Assembly (NCBI GenBank): GCA_001600055.1 | Contig: BCIV01000025.1 | Coordinates: 1-64,000 of the forward strand | Source of the DNA: Filobasidium wieringae | Lineage: Eukaryota; Basidiomycota; Tremellomycetes; Filobasidiales; Filobasidiaceae | Direction: 5' to 3' | DNA: 64,000 bases | Part shown: positions 47,136-59,900 of the stretch, in pieces | How positions within the stretch are numbered: position 1 is the first letter of the stretch | Layout: each line of letters starts with the position of its first letter | Position numbers and translations under genes: made by a program | The notes under the pieces: generated by a model | What the model saw: the letters and a program-made list of their open reading frames with translations, nothing else | What the model was told of the DNA's origin: nothing | Database searches by the model: none

Positions 47136-50100
47136 ATGGAGAGTACCTTAGCTGCCGCTGAAATCCTCGCTATGATGAGTGGACGTCCATCCCAGCCCAT
47201 GCCGAGCCCGAAAACAACCGCCGGCTATACAGGATCAGGACCGACAGCACCGCTACGAGCAGGAAAGGCTGGTGACTTGACTCAAGCAGTGACGAAGCAC
47301 AGTCTCGGGAATGGCCAAGAGATCCCTGGTAACAGCTTGGTGTCATTGAATGAGGCCTATCCCCTCGAGGAACTGCCGATCAAGTCTGCACACTCTGACT
47401 CGACCGTGTCTACTTCTCTTGCTTCACAAGGTAAAAAGTTGTGAACCGACAATGCAGTTGACGTTGCGAAGCTTATATCTTTCCGACTAGTAGTTTCCGA
47501 CTAGTAGAAACGGGAACCGCGAGAAAGGAATTTCCACACCGGCCACCGATTCACACATCCCAATCCGAAACTGACCCATCCGACCGAATAGATTTGCTCC
47601 TGCGGAATTTCTACCGAGCACAATACGACACCGTTGTGACAGGCCGGGCAAGCACAGGAAAATTGGAACTGAATGAGGGAGCAGGGGTCGGTTCACAGTC
47701 TGGGGAAGAACTGGTAAGTTATAGGTTTACAATCGGGTTCACGGACCGGCATTCTGGCTAGTTTAGGCCTTGGGATTCGTGGTTTTCGCACCCCCTGCAC
47801 CGTTTCAAGGTTCGCTACTCGATAGGGAATGATAAGAAGTTACTACCCTACTTCCATATTATATTACATACAAAGCAGATATAAGGATGTCTCACGAAAA
47901 CCCGTTCATCTAGGGTTGCGACCAACCGGAGATAAACCGGCGTCAAGAGTTTATCGAATGGCAAGCGATATCTCATTGTGAAAAGCTATGCGGAGCATGT
48001 CTCGACTGTTTCAAGCTCGAACGTTGTTACAGACTTAGTACTGATTGTGTCTCGTCCCTTTTTTCACCTTACAATGTTATACCCGCTCTTAGCCTCTGGA
48101 AGCGATCTACACGGCTTTTAAAGAACTGACTAATCGACACGGACTTGAGAACATCATACCTCTGCGTATTGATCAAGCTTTATACTCTATGACGTCTGGA
48201 GAGGTGAAGCACGACCCGGCAAATCCCTGGAAAAGCTTTACATTTCAGGTTCTCTGTAAGTGCTTGGCAAAACATCCGGTTGACCTTGGGAATGGATTTG
48301 TTGATATTTCCCCGACTTGGTCTGCCGTGCTACTCAGGTGGAGTCTGCCCGCCGTCATCGCAATTTTTTGTTCCAGTATTGCTCAGACGGTATGAGGACT
48401 TCGACTCGAACCTGGTCGTAAGAGATTTCCTAAGATAGCTGATTCGTTGGATCTGATTGAGCTGAATCCATTTCATGGATGAGCAGGAACACATCAGTTC
48501 GATTTCTCACCGTGAAGCTGCATTTACGCAAACTCAGTTGGCTCTTCAGGTAAGCGTCATCAGTTTTGAATCGGAGGGTCAAGCAGGGTTGGGGGTATCT
48601 CCGTCATGCGGGATAACCATAACATCCACCATTTGAAAGCAGTCCCGCTTTCTATCCGCATCGGGCTACCTAGTGAAATCAGCAATTCTATTGCCTCGAA
48701 AAGTTTTACCTATCGTGCCTTTTGATAGTCTTCGATGCTGACATTGCACTTTGATCAAAGACCAGTCAGGCGGTGAAACGCGCAAGAGAATCAGACCAAG
48801 AAAGCGTTGAAGAACGGACACCCTCCAGGCGTAATTGGCCACCCACCGATCGCAAAGCTCGATCACCCGTTCCCCCGGTAGTTTCCGACGACGAGGCGGA
48901 AGATCTTAACAACGACACTATCTCATCTATTCAACCGTTGGAAGACCCCGATCTAGAACCAGATGAATCTGCCGCTGAGGAAGAAATGGAACTGGAAGAA
49001 CAAAAGGATCTCATCCTCATGAACTACGATATGACCGCGGATGAGATGGTAGACCAGACGATGATATCCGCCCTTGGCTCTCTGTGCGTGGCCAACGCCA
49101 AATTGTCCGAGGACGATATCAAAGACGAAGAAGAAGAGCAAGCTCCTCCGGATGTGCACCTACTAGCCAAAGAGGGGCCCGTCAAGACGCTTGAAGCGGG
49201 GTGTGAAGTCTTGGGCCTGAAGAACCCAACAGATTGTTTGCCCAGAATGATGCTACCTTTATTACCGATGCAAATCACCGCCGCCGCCAGTATCTGGCAG
49301 ATGGTCAGTTTGGTTATCACATGTGATTACGTATGTACTGACGTCCCCATCACCAGATGGACCTTGACGAGGAAAGTCGGATCGCGTTAGTACAAACCCC
49401 ATCCCATGCAGCCGATTCTCAAAACCCCCTTCGAGGTTTTTCGCTATGTGACGCGGTTGGAATGGGCAAGACCTGTGTCGCCCTTACTCTGTTTGCCAAA
49501 GAGGCCTATATCCCGCCTACTCTCATCATGTGTCCGCAAGGTATACAGCAATCAGTGTGGATGGTAAGAGTATTGTTTTTACTCTGGTAGTCGGAAATTG
49601 CCAAGCATATGCCAGCGCTCATACCTTCGATCTCCGTGATAAGATCTCTGAGGGATTGGGAGGGCTTCCTGCACTGAGTCCGTGTATAGAACCAGACCAA
49701 TCGATTATTACCTCGCTCATAACCAATTTTACATTGATATAGGGTAATAAATCCGTCGCTATCGTATGTAAGTACGCCATCTCCGTCCTTACTGATGGCT
49801 GAAGCTCAACACTAGCGCCTCTTCAAATTCAGCTTTCGAACTTATACAAAGAAACGGAAGTCTCCAGAAACCCCTTGAAGACTCTGCTGAAGATCGCTCT
49901 GTCCTCGTGCTGGGGGATTTCCCTGCTTCGCGATTGATCGTAGACGAATGTGAGTCTCTGTTTGCTTCATTAATCCGTCCGATGACCGACTGCTGCCTTC
50001 TCAGATTTAAAGCTCAGCATATGCGTAATCCTCGAACAAGGTTGTGCAAATGCGCTCTTGCCTATGCTGACATGATGGAACATGTCGTGATACTGTCAGC

Positions 50101-51568
50101 TACACCGACTCCTAACGAGGTCCGCAATCTGTATGCTCCATTAAGGATGATCAACGTTCGTGTGGTTACACACTTGCGCTCGGATTTACAGCAAACTCAT
50201 TCATCGTTAATGTTCAGGCGATCCCAGCGACAGTGAGCTATGGAACTTGGGCCAGAGGCATTAGCAGGAAGCGTTGGGACGCGGCGGACACCTTGGTTTC
50301 TTTGCTCTCTCACGATTACTACATGTCTCGGACCCCTCAGCACGGACAATCATCAGAACCGGCTAAAATCAGGTCCACACCGGAACATCTGAAAGTCGTG
50401 GACTGCATTCTCAGATTGTTGGAGGATAGATGCCGTAAGCTCCGGCCTCAATGTATGCAAGGGTAATATGCGGAGTGCTTATGCTTTGACAATAGTACAC
50501 AGCTGCAGACAGTATCTGGCCATAGCCTATACCAAGTCAGTCTCTGTAACAAATGGCATTCTCACCGCAATAGCGAGACTGATACTGCCTCTGTAAAAGG
50601 GAGACAAAGGACACCAAGACCTTGGCCGCTGTCAATCTCAATTCTCCACTTTTCAAATTGCTTGACGGCATGGCAGTAAGAGATCTATAGGTAGTGAAGT
50701 AAGGTATTACAGCAGACGCTGAGCGATTTCTCCTGCTCAGCGCTTGGTGTATTCATATCAGTCATTCAAGCACCCAGGACCGTAGAATCAAACTTAATAA
50801 GATGGCATTGGAGCGGATTTGGCGTGGAGCCAGTGGGGGGGGGATTGACCTCGAAGATGCAACATGTCTCGTAAGTGCAGGAAACGGTCCTAGTCTTGTG
50901 AACAGATCAATTTAGGCGAATTACTACGTTTCATCTTAGACATACAGACAATACTTTGAGAGCCCCTCAACAAGATCCTCATAGTTGGGCATGATGATTA
51001 TTTCATTCGGCCTCTACAACAAGCATTGGGGCGGCTGGGAATGGCAGCATATGATCCTCTCGCAAAGACTGGGGCTGCCATATGGATATCCTTTGACAGT
51101 ACTGTTGAGGATTGATTTGTTAAGGACCGTTTGTTGAGCGATTTTGCCGGACACTCTCAGGTTTGCATTCTGGTAGGACCAATTTCCGCAATGGCCGAAG
51201 GAAAGAACTTGCAGGTATGCAACCACTTGCTAGTCCTGGATGCACCGTAAGTGATTGGCAAGTGCACGGCTGCCGTCGTCACTTGATGAAGCTGCCGTTT
51301 GCCCTGCCCTGATCTGACATATATTGCCATCAGTCGAAGTCTTTCCGCCTCAATACAATTGGAAGGCCGGCTCGTGCGGCATGGGCAAACAAGAGCTGTT
51401 CACATCAAACGCTACCGCACGGCAGATTCTCCTGATATCTTGCTTTACGATATGGTGTACAATGACGCGTCAGTCGAATGCAAGTGGGTGTCCTGTAACG
51501 TCCAAGCTGACCTCCGCTGTCAAATAGACTGCTCTGGGAGCAAACCGGAAGCCGAGACTGACATATGA
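47136..51568 (+). pseudogene. SNF2-family helicase with Cys-rich N-terminus, apparently decaying
   Basis: The N-terminal half is well preserved: exons 47136-47430, 47505-47713, 47914-48048, 48093-48255, 48338-48417, 48484-48549, 48761-49303 and 49357-49563 all join in phase. It carries a cysteine-rich motif (HCEKLCGACLDCFKLERC), an acidic linker and helicase motif I (CDAVGMGKTCVAL). Later blocks are recognisable: RLIVDEC (II), HVVILSATPTPNE (III), AMAEGKNLQVCNHLLVLDAP (V) and QLEGRLVRHGQTRAV (VI). SNF2 proteins are ATP-driven DNA translocases that remodel chromatin or repair complexes. Damage is visible: the intron at 49564-49590 is only 27 nt, the exon after it shifts frame near 49678 (WEGFLH, stop, then ESVYRTRPIDYYLAHNQFY), and the intron after VDE is out of phase. 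It could be functional only if these are errors or unusual splicing. Confidence 0.72.
47480..47507. repeat. 14-bp tandem duplication at a splice acceptor
   Basis: TTTCCGACTAGTAG occurs twice in a row (47480-47493, 47494-47507). Each copy provides an acceptor (GACTAG); only the second keeps the reading frame. Confidence 0.8.
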
Positions 51569-53215
51569 GATATACAAGGGTCTGAACCTGGCTACAGCAA
51601 GATGAAGTTGCATAATCCTATTGCCAATGGTTCCATCTGTCTTCAGCAGAAGCGTTCCTAGTTGTGTGTTTAGCTATACTCGGAATTGGACTGTATCATC
51701 TACGATACCACGGCGCACGTAACAAGCCACGTAAACCACCTCACCTGGAAAAAATTGCTTTGTCCAAATATGCAGGATATGGTCCGAAACAGACTGCACT
51801 TATCGGTCCCACGATCGTGGCAACTGCGCAAATTCGATGCACAAGGGACTATTATAGGGGTAGGGAGGCTGCAGGGTGGACAATTAACATCCGTCCGCTC
51901 AAAGATCTCGCATCACTCCGATTGACGATAATTCCCAGCTGCTAAAGGAATGAACAAAGCAGTCTGCACATCTCGCCCAAAACAGATGAGCCTCAAGCTG
52001 CGTGACATCAGGCCCAGCATAAAACCGATTGATAAAATGGGTCGCTTTAGAGATTGACCGGAGGCTTACAAGTCGAGTGATTTCAATACCCAATCAACAA
52101 CAAACTTGTTTTGAAAGCATAAGATCCTCAAGCGGCTATAACCTTGGCTTGCAACAAGCATGGTCCAGCCTTGAACTGGAAGTCCTTACATCGCGCTGCA
52201 TATCAAGCATAATGGGTCAAAAGGATGTAAATCATCGTTCTGATTTTCAAAGATGCGCAAGAACATACCTAGCGCGCCATAGAGGAGAGACCGCTACTTG
52301 GCTCTAGAAAAGGACAATCTACCGCTGGCGTGGTTCTGGTCTGGATGTCAGAATGTAAGGTATTGTTGGCTACCCTCCTCTATTCCCACGAGGCTGTCAC
52401 TGCTTAGCCAAAAGTGCAATTATAACCTTCTGCTGAGGTCACGGATGGACTGCGCTTGTATGTATATCCCTGGCCAAATTCGGACTCATGCCTATGAGCA
52501 GCGGAGAATCTCTCTGGGAAGATCAGCAACAAGCAGAGGTGGTGTGGCAACCGAAGTCCCTTGTTTAGTCGAGAGCCGGTCAAGTATCCTAATCTGTATC
52601 CTGTACTGGTCCGCCGGAATCCTCCTGGGACATACTTCTGATGGAAGTTCCTGGTACGGTCACACTGAATCGTCCATTTCAAGGCGGCGTATGATCATCT
52701 GTGGAAGGCTCGGGTCAACTCTGGGTGAATCACTGTCCAGGACGCGACCGATATGAGACGCATTTTGCTTACGGTCAAGGTAAACGGCTACGATATTGCT
52801 CATGAGTATTTTGCTCTGCTAACAATACCTCTACAGTCAGTATTTTTTGCTTGCAAGTATGACTCTCTGAAACGGCTCAATATCAACGTGAAATCAGTTG
52901 CTAACCCCTAACCCTTTGGCTCAAAGCAAGAACCAGATAGCCGGGAAATCTGCGCAGGAACGCAATATGGCTGTTCACTTTATCAAGCGGACTTTACGTG
53001 CTTTATGTGATCTGATGCCCTTGGAACCTACCTTTCAAACGCTGCACGGAAAGGTTGCCCATCGATTTGACCCGCTGACAGCCGGCTAGGCGTACGAGGC
53101 GGCTGGGGCCGCAGAGATGAGCGTATTCGAGCCTTTTCCGGTTTTATATACTGGCGTCAACCAAGCTGGACGAAACACTGCATCACTCCTTACAACGGCA
53201 CATGATGCACTGGGA
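51569..53215 (+). pseudogene. Coding relic downstream of the helicase, repeated in-frame TGA
   Basis: Protein-like stretches continue on the plus strand. At 52441-52770 one frame reads DGLRLYVYPWPNSDSCL, AAENLSGKISNKQRWCGNR, REPVKYPNLYPVLVRRNPPG, WKFLVRSH, IVHFKAAYDHLWKARVNSG and ITVQDATDMRRI, interrupted four times only by TGA (52495, 52639, 52666, 52726). Around 52020-52080 RPSIKPIDKMGRFRD is followed by another TGA. At 52898-53215, ERNMAVHFIKRTLRALCDLM joins over a 42-nt intron to AYEAAGAAEMSVFEPFPVLY. It may be the C-terminal part of the helicase gene or a separate gene. No family recognised. Confidence 0.5.
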
Positions 53216-55981
53216 TTGGTGATTGCTCTTTTGGTTGATTGACATCGCCGCTCTTAGTCAAATCCCAGTGAGATATAGTCTCAAGCATGCCTCATCTCAG
53301 TCAGAAGCGGCAAGGCTCAAGTGTTCGGGCTCTTTTTGCACAAAACTGCATCGGGCCTACCACTGTCGATGCTTTAGCCTTCCGTGGATAATGAGTATAC
53401 ATAGAGGGGATGGATCTGATCGTTTTCGCAAGCCCGGTCAGAGAGAGTTGGATGATCGGTTTGGCCTGTCAACCTTGGGAGTTCTTCAGCTTCTCGACGA
53501 TTGCAGCTTCATCATTATAATATGGCATAGACGTATGTATGCCCAACTAGACTGACGGAAGGACACAGCTTCTCCGTCCCAATCTCTGGACGTACTGAGT
53601 CAGAATGCCAGGTTAATGGCTTCAATTCCGTTTCAAAACTAACGCCGACTTTGCGGGAAATGGACTCAGCCCCGTGGCACATATCTTGTTGATCCCCAAT
53701 CGGAATCAGACAGGAGGAAGTGCAAGGGATACCGGATCTCAGTCAGTATTTAACGCAACCGATAAGCTAGCTTCATGTCGGAAAGGAATAGCTTGAGCAA
53801 GCCAGAAAACAGTGTAACAAAAACTGCCTCAGACGGTCAGGCAAACTTTGATGTATCGATTCAGACTCTGAGTCTGTTGTCAAATGCACAGTGCTCAACG
53901 TGAGATGAAACCGGCAACAACGAGCTTGCGGTAGCTGTGCTGGAAACAGAGTTGACAGCTTGACAGCCATTTATTTACAAGAGAATTTGTATTTGGGTAA
54001 ACTATAGTAACTGAATGTGATAGGGATGTTAAAAACACTGCGGACTTACTGCAACAGCTAAGTTTGCCAGGATCATAGTTTGTTGGGTCCAGATAGTGAG
54101 AGCACTGACCGAGAGAACAGAGAACGACAGAGTCGAGACAAGAGCACAGGGAGACAGGCACCAAGGTAGAGATGACAATTTCTATGTTGATATAGGGCTT
54201 GGGGCCTCCAAGGCAGTGCGTGTTCACTAAGTGGCTGAAGTTGTTGTTTTCTGGTTTTCCTTGTTCCTTGTTCCTGTTGGTTCCCATGTTTCCCAATGGT
54301 TTTTATGCTCTATCCTTTGCTTACTGTTCCCACTGATTCTTGTTCACTTTAGATCAATTGTACCAATGTAGTCCACATAGCAATGTTTGGGACAGTCAAA
54401 TAGGTCTCTCTCCTCCCAGTGTATCTTCCAAGTCCATCTCGCTAGGTGTTAGGGCCGGCGGCAACTCCAAGGAGCGGTCCGACGACGCAGCAGGCGGTGT
54501 CCGGGAGGAAGAGCAGGTAGGGTTCAACATAGTATTGGTAAGAATGGATGAGAGACTTAAGGTCTACTCATCCGTAATACAACAAGGATACAACAAACAA
54601 GTAGTTCAAGAACCTGCTTGGACGATCCTCAGGCAACACCTACGGAGAAGGCAACGCATACAACCACTGCAGTCCACGTCCATAACACTAGGTCCCATTT
54701 GTGAAGAAACGGATTTCTTTAGGGAATACCGTCTTTGTTGTTGCCAGTCTTACTAAGAAGATTCTTCGATGTTACCATAATCAAGCGATCTCCGTCAACA
54801 AGTGGGTAGCTAATCCTCTGCTTACGGTCCTTCTAGGCTTAGAACAGGTATTGGGTATGTGTTCAATATGTGTTATTGGTTGGATAACTCTATCTGGTCT
54901 GTGTTGTAGCATCACAAGTGCGCTGACCGTGCCTCCTGATATGTCAAGAGGGTAGCAAACAACTCTACAAAGTGTCTGCTATAGATACTAATTGGATGGT
55001 AGGATATTACCCTGCTACACTAGTCCTGATGGTGCCATCTTGCGCCAGTGCGCCAGTGCATCATCTTGTGTGATCCTGCACCATCTTATACCATCCTTTG
55101 GGGACCTTGCGCCATCTTGCGCAATGGCTTGGCATTGTATCTCCTCTGTGGCTGAGTGCTATATCCTTGTCTCTCCTGTTCCTTTACGCCATTCGCTAGC
55201 ATCTCAAAGTAGCACTGGCCTCAAAGTAACACCAACCTTGGTGCAAGTGTGGTCCAGGTTGGGTTCTCATTCCAGCTACCCCCCTCATGAGTGCCCCACA
55301 CATTGCTCCTGAGTTGGTGGACACCTTAGACAGGTCCCTTCAGGGTCACAGATCCCTCATGATCAAAAAAGAATCAACCTTTTGATAGTCTCTCAGCCAA
55401 CATCAGACTGTACTCACAATCACTCATGGGCTTGCTGAGCTCTCCTTCTTCTTCTTTTTCTTGCTCTATAAGCTCCTTGTCTCTTCTTCCCACTATGCCA
55501 GAGAATTAGAGATATTGAAATGTACTGGGCAATCCTTTGGTGACATTATACAGCTTGATAGAAATGACCGACTTGTTGTACCATTGGTGGACAGATGATA
55601 GGCATCTGCAGTCTCTTCAATGAAAGGTTCCCAATGGATCTCTTTTCTGCACCTCTATGTATGCGGATTGGGCTCGCAAACGGTAATTCAGTGCAGAGTG
55701 AACCATTTTGATGTATACCTTCTGCACATCTTGAGGTATAATCAAAGAGTCCTTGTTCCATCTGCCAAGCTACTGTTGTCATTCTAGGTGAGGTCAATAA
55801 TTGAGTACAAGACAGGACACTCAGAGATCTGAAAGAGCAGCTCAAGGCGTTTTTGTGTCGCACAATATAGCCCACCCGTTGGAAGTATCCAGCTCTTATT
55901 GAGCACAAATGAAGTACCTACAACCCCATCTGAGAGTGAGTTTGTACATGGATGGGAGTAGAACTGACGTTTTGTACAATT
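53216..55981. other. Gene-poor, probably retroelement-derived DNA
   Basis: No gene is supported. Open frames at 53895-54296 (minus), 54340-54756 (plus) and 55546-55908 (minus) have no recognisable domain. TGTTG/CAACA ends near 54090 and simple-sequence runs (TTGCGCCATC-type at 55030-55130) suggest old mobile-element debris. Confidence 0.4.
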
Positions 55982-56118
55982 TGTTGGGGAAAGTGTGAAG
56001 GATACACGCACTATACGCACTACACACACTGGATACACCAACATGCACAGTTGAAACACCAACACAACACAGCTGCACAGCACTACGGATCATCCACGGA
56101 CTCATCAATCAGTTTTGG

Positions 56119-56226
56119 ACTTGATCAAACCTTCTTGATCTCAAACACGTACTTGATCAAACCTTGTGATCTCAAACACGTACTTCATCAAACTTAGTGT
56201 TCTCAAACACGTACTTCATCAATTCC
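56119..56226. repeat. 31-32 bp tandem repeat, three units
   Basis: ACTTGATCAAACCTT...TCTCAAACACGT occurs at 56119, 56151 and 56182 with small changes, followed by a partial fourth unit. It lies inside the candidate LTR. Confidence 0.85.
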
Positions 56227-56257
56227 TTGGCAGGAATAAGATTCACTTAACGGATAC

Positions 56258-56300
56258 TCGTACTACTTTACGAATGCTCGTACTACTTTACGAATCCTTG
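56258..56300. repeat. Short direct repeat CTCGTACTACTTTACGAAT
   Basis: The 19-bp word occurs twice in a row, just downstream of the 31-bp repeat. Confidence 0.75.
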
Positions 56301-56966
56301 TTGATTACCTTTCACTTGTACTCTATTGTCTTGTAGACACTTGTAGACATATATGTACAAGGCCAGAAGAGGAGGAACAGAGCTGAACACTCTTACCTCC
56401 TACTTCTTCAGTCTTCACAGAACATGCTTCCTGACTCATACCTTCACCACCACCTTCAGCACTCACGCTTCAGCACCTTCAACCTTCAACACAACAAGGC
56501 CTAGCTACCCTTGTTGCTCACTTCAACTTCATCAACCTCACCAACTTGTTGAGATATCAGTGGGATTCAGGGATAAGATAAGACAACTGCGAGAACCTGG
56601 ACAAATAATAGCTGTGAGAGCAACTTGGTATTCTTCTGAACACCCGGTCACTCCACACTTGGGGGCAGCTCCCAGAATCTTCGCTTTCTTACCCATCCAT
56701 CACTACTTCTCTTAATAAACTAAACCACTGGACGCAGTGTCAAGCTCTACAGCTTGCGTATTGAACATACATACTTCTTGATAGTCATCAAGGTTGGCCA
56801 ACACCCAGATTGAACAAGCATCAACTCTGGTCCTTATCCCCTGAAGCCGTATAAACTTTGGAAGAACTGTTGCAACAGTTAGACTATAGGTCTTTTCATC
56901 ACACAACGGAACGTGTCGATACACATCTTAACTTAGGACAGTTAATCTCTCACTGCACATTGCTAC

Positions 56967-59900
56967 ATGTCAGCCTCCATCAATCGATCGGAATCTCCAG
57001 ACCCTTTGGATCAACCTTTGCCCAGGTCTCCAATCATGCCTATCCACAGGGATATACCTCAGGTACTACTACCAACGCCTTCAGCTGAGTCAGCTGACTC
57101 TACCCTCATGGCTATCCTTCAAGAACTTAAGGACCTTAAGCTTGATAGCCTTCAGCTCAGGGAAGACAATCTTCAGCTCAGGGAGGACAACGCCTCAATC
57201 AAGAGAGAACTTGCACAACTTAGTACAGTTGCAGCAGACAGCGCAGGTCATCCATCTGACTATGATGATACCTCCATCCCTCTTTCTAAACCGTTGGAAA
57301 CTCAGAACACCACCAATGACTTGGTATCAAACAACTCACGCACTCGCCTCAAGGCATCTGATCTGCCTAAATACCACGGCAAAGACACCGAAGATATTGA
57401 CTTATGGATCGATAAAGTCACCGCCATATATGACTACTCTGGCATCAAGAACTCAGAGCTACTTTCTCTTCTGCCCATGGTCCTACAAGGCAATGCTCTT
57501 ACCTGGTTCACTCAACTAGGAAGGATCAAGAGATCAACTCATGTCACTTGGGAAGATTGGCAGAAAGCTCTACGCAATGCTTTCTACTTGCCCAATCACA
57601 GATCTGCTCTCAGACGACAATGCCTTTACCGTACACTACGGACCACTGAGTCCTTCAGCAACTATTTCCAGGACAAACAGCAGCTCCAACACTACGTCTA
57701 CCCGGAGGGAACTGGTGACTTTGAACTTATTGAAGACATGCTTGAGGGCATTCCGCAGACTTTAAGGCCAGTCATTAAAGCCAGCATCAATCGCTTCACC
57801 ACACTTGAAGAATTCAGACGAGTTCTCATTGACCTTGAACCTGGACTGCGCAACAACTTGCCCAAACGTGTCACACCATCCACTGGTACAACATCACCTT
57901 ACAACAGGCCTTACAACAGACCTCCTCAGACAAACGCAACAGACACAAAGCCTCCTAGTCCATGTCCCTTCTGTCAAGGCGACCACTGGAAAAGAGATTG
58001 CCCTCAGCCACAAGGAAGAAACAACAGTTCCTCAAAGAAACCTCCAGCCACAGCGCCCAACAACACGCCTACTACCGCTAGCAAATGGAAGCCAGCACAA
58101 AGCAACAATGTGTCTCTTACTGCAAAGAAAAGGGTCAGATTTTCTCTGAAAGAGGACAAAGCTTCTTCTACTACCCTCTTGGCAAACCGCACCAGACCGT
58201 CAGATGTTCCACTACACAAGCTCCATCAAAGCAAGACTCCTGCCTATACGGATTGTGCCATCAACAAACCTGAAGGGAAATTGCATGAAGTCTGCATAGA
58301 CAGTGGTTCCTCAATCTCTTTGATGGACTCTGAATATGTTAAGCTTCACTTCCCGCAATTAAGGATCAACTATGGCTCTGCTTTCCAAATCAAAGGTCTT
58401 GGAGAGTCCACTGCTCTTGGTTACATTGAGACGGATCTCCATTTCAAAACCGCTAGCAAGGATATAATTACTCTTCCTATTGCTTTCTTCATTGCACCTG
58501 GGATGTCTAGTAAGATTATCATTGGTAACAACTTCCTGGAACATCAGGGAGCCATTATCAATTTGGACGCTTCAACCCTTGTCTTGAGGGCTTTCCCCCA
58601 TGAAATCCTTCTGCGCACCAGAATGGATCCTGCACGCTTTGGGATCTTCCGTTCAAAGGAGACCTATCACATTCTGCCTGGATGCCAACAGACAATTCAG
58701 TTGGAAACCACAATGGAACATCAGAACAAGGATTCGAATCAATACTACTTTGAACCTCTCAAACGTCAAGACACACTGGTCATTGCACGCTCTATTGGGG
58801 ACCTCAGTAACAACATCCAACAAACAGAAGTTCTAAACGTTGGACAGCGTCCTTTGACCATCTCTCAAGGGTCCACCTTAGGAGATCTGATACCTTTGGT
58901 TAACAAGGATACACCTCCACCAATGGAACCCATCTTTGCAAATGTCAACAATGTGACAACCTCAGAACTCTTGACAGAGTTTCAGCCATTCTTAGACGCA
59001 ATGGACATCAACACAGGTCTACAGCTTGAACAGGTTGAACAACTTCGCCAGGTACTCCAAGACAACCTGCAAGCATTTACTTTTGGATCAAGGAAACTAG
59101 GACAAACAGATCTGGTCACCATGTCTCTTGAAACAGGAGATGCAAAACCGATTTCTACTCCTCCTTACCATGCCTCTCCTGCTGGCCGCAAGATAATCGA
59201 CGACACTTTGGCTGAACTTATGGCAGATGATGTTATTGAAGAGTCTGACTCTCCATGGGCATCACCTGTTGTATTGGTCCGTCAAAAAGGGAAGGATCGG
59301 TTCTGTATCGACTATCGAAAAATCAACGAGGTCCTCAGAGCGGATCAATACCCGATTCCCCGCATAGACGATATCTTAGGACAGTTTGCTGGCAAGCAAT
59401 ACTTCACAACCTTTGATGCCAACAAAGGATTCCACCAGGTGGATATCAAATCAGAAGATCAACAAAAGACCGCCTTCAGAACTCATAGAGGTCTTCATCA
59501 ATTCAAACGCATGCCTTTTGGACTGAAGACAGGACCTTCTGTCTTCCAACGTCTGACCGACAGGATTCTTGGTCGCTACAAATGGCAGATTGCTCTGGTC
59601 TACATTGATGATATCATCGTCTACTCCTCAGACTTTGATGCACATGTCAAGGACATCAATACTGTCTTACAATTGGTCTCCAAATCAGGTATCACACTAT
59701 CTCCTAAGAAGTGTCATGTTGCCTATCGATCTATCCAAGCTCTTGGTCACTCAGTCAGCAACCTAGGAATTGGAACCGTTGGAGAAACCATTCGGGCCGT
59801 CTCTGAATTTCCAACACCATCTAACACCAAAGCACTTCAACGCTTCCTTGGATTAGCTGTTTACTACCGCAAGTTTGTCAAAGACTTTGCCACAGCTGCT

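Larger units (their letters stand above)
55982..56546 (+). repeat. Candidate 5' LTR of the Ty3/gypsy element
   Basis: Begins TGTTGGGGAAAG and ends near CTCACCAAC, with a plausible primer-binding region (GAGATATCAGTGG) just after. It lies about 420 bp upstream of gag-pol. Boundaries are estimated, as no second copy was found in the window. Confidence 0.4.

Noticed and set aside
48400..48490. Frameshift in the SNF2 gene (alternative frame KRFPKIADSLDLIELN)
   Set aside because: A 60-70 nt intron with a good donor (gtaaga) joins flanking exons in phase; the alternative frame is probably chance.
10857..54606. An 18-bp exact match (ACAACAAACAAGTAGTTC) at 10857 and 54588
   Set aside because: Similarity does not extend beyond the 18 bases, so it is not enough to claim a shared element.
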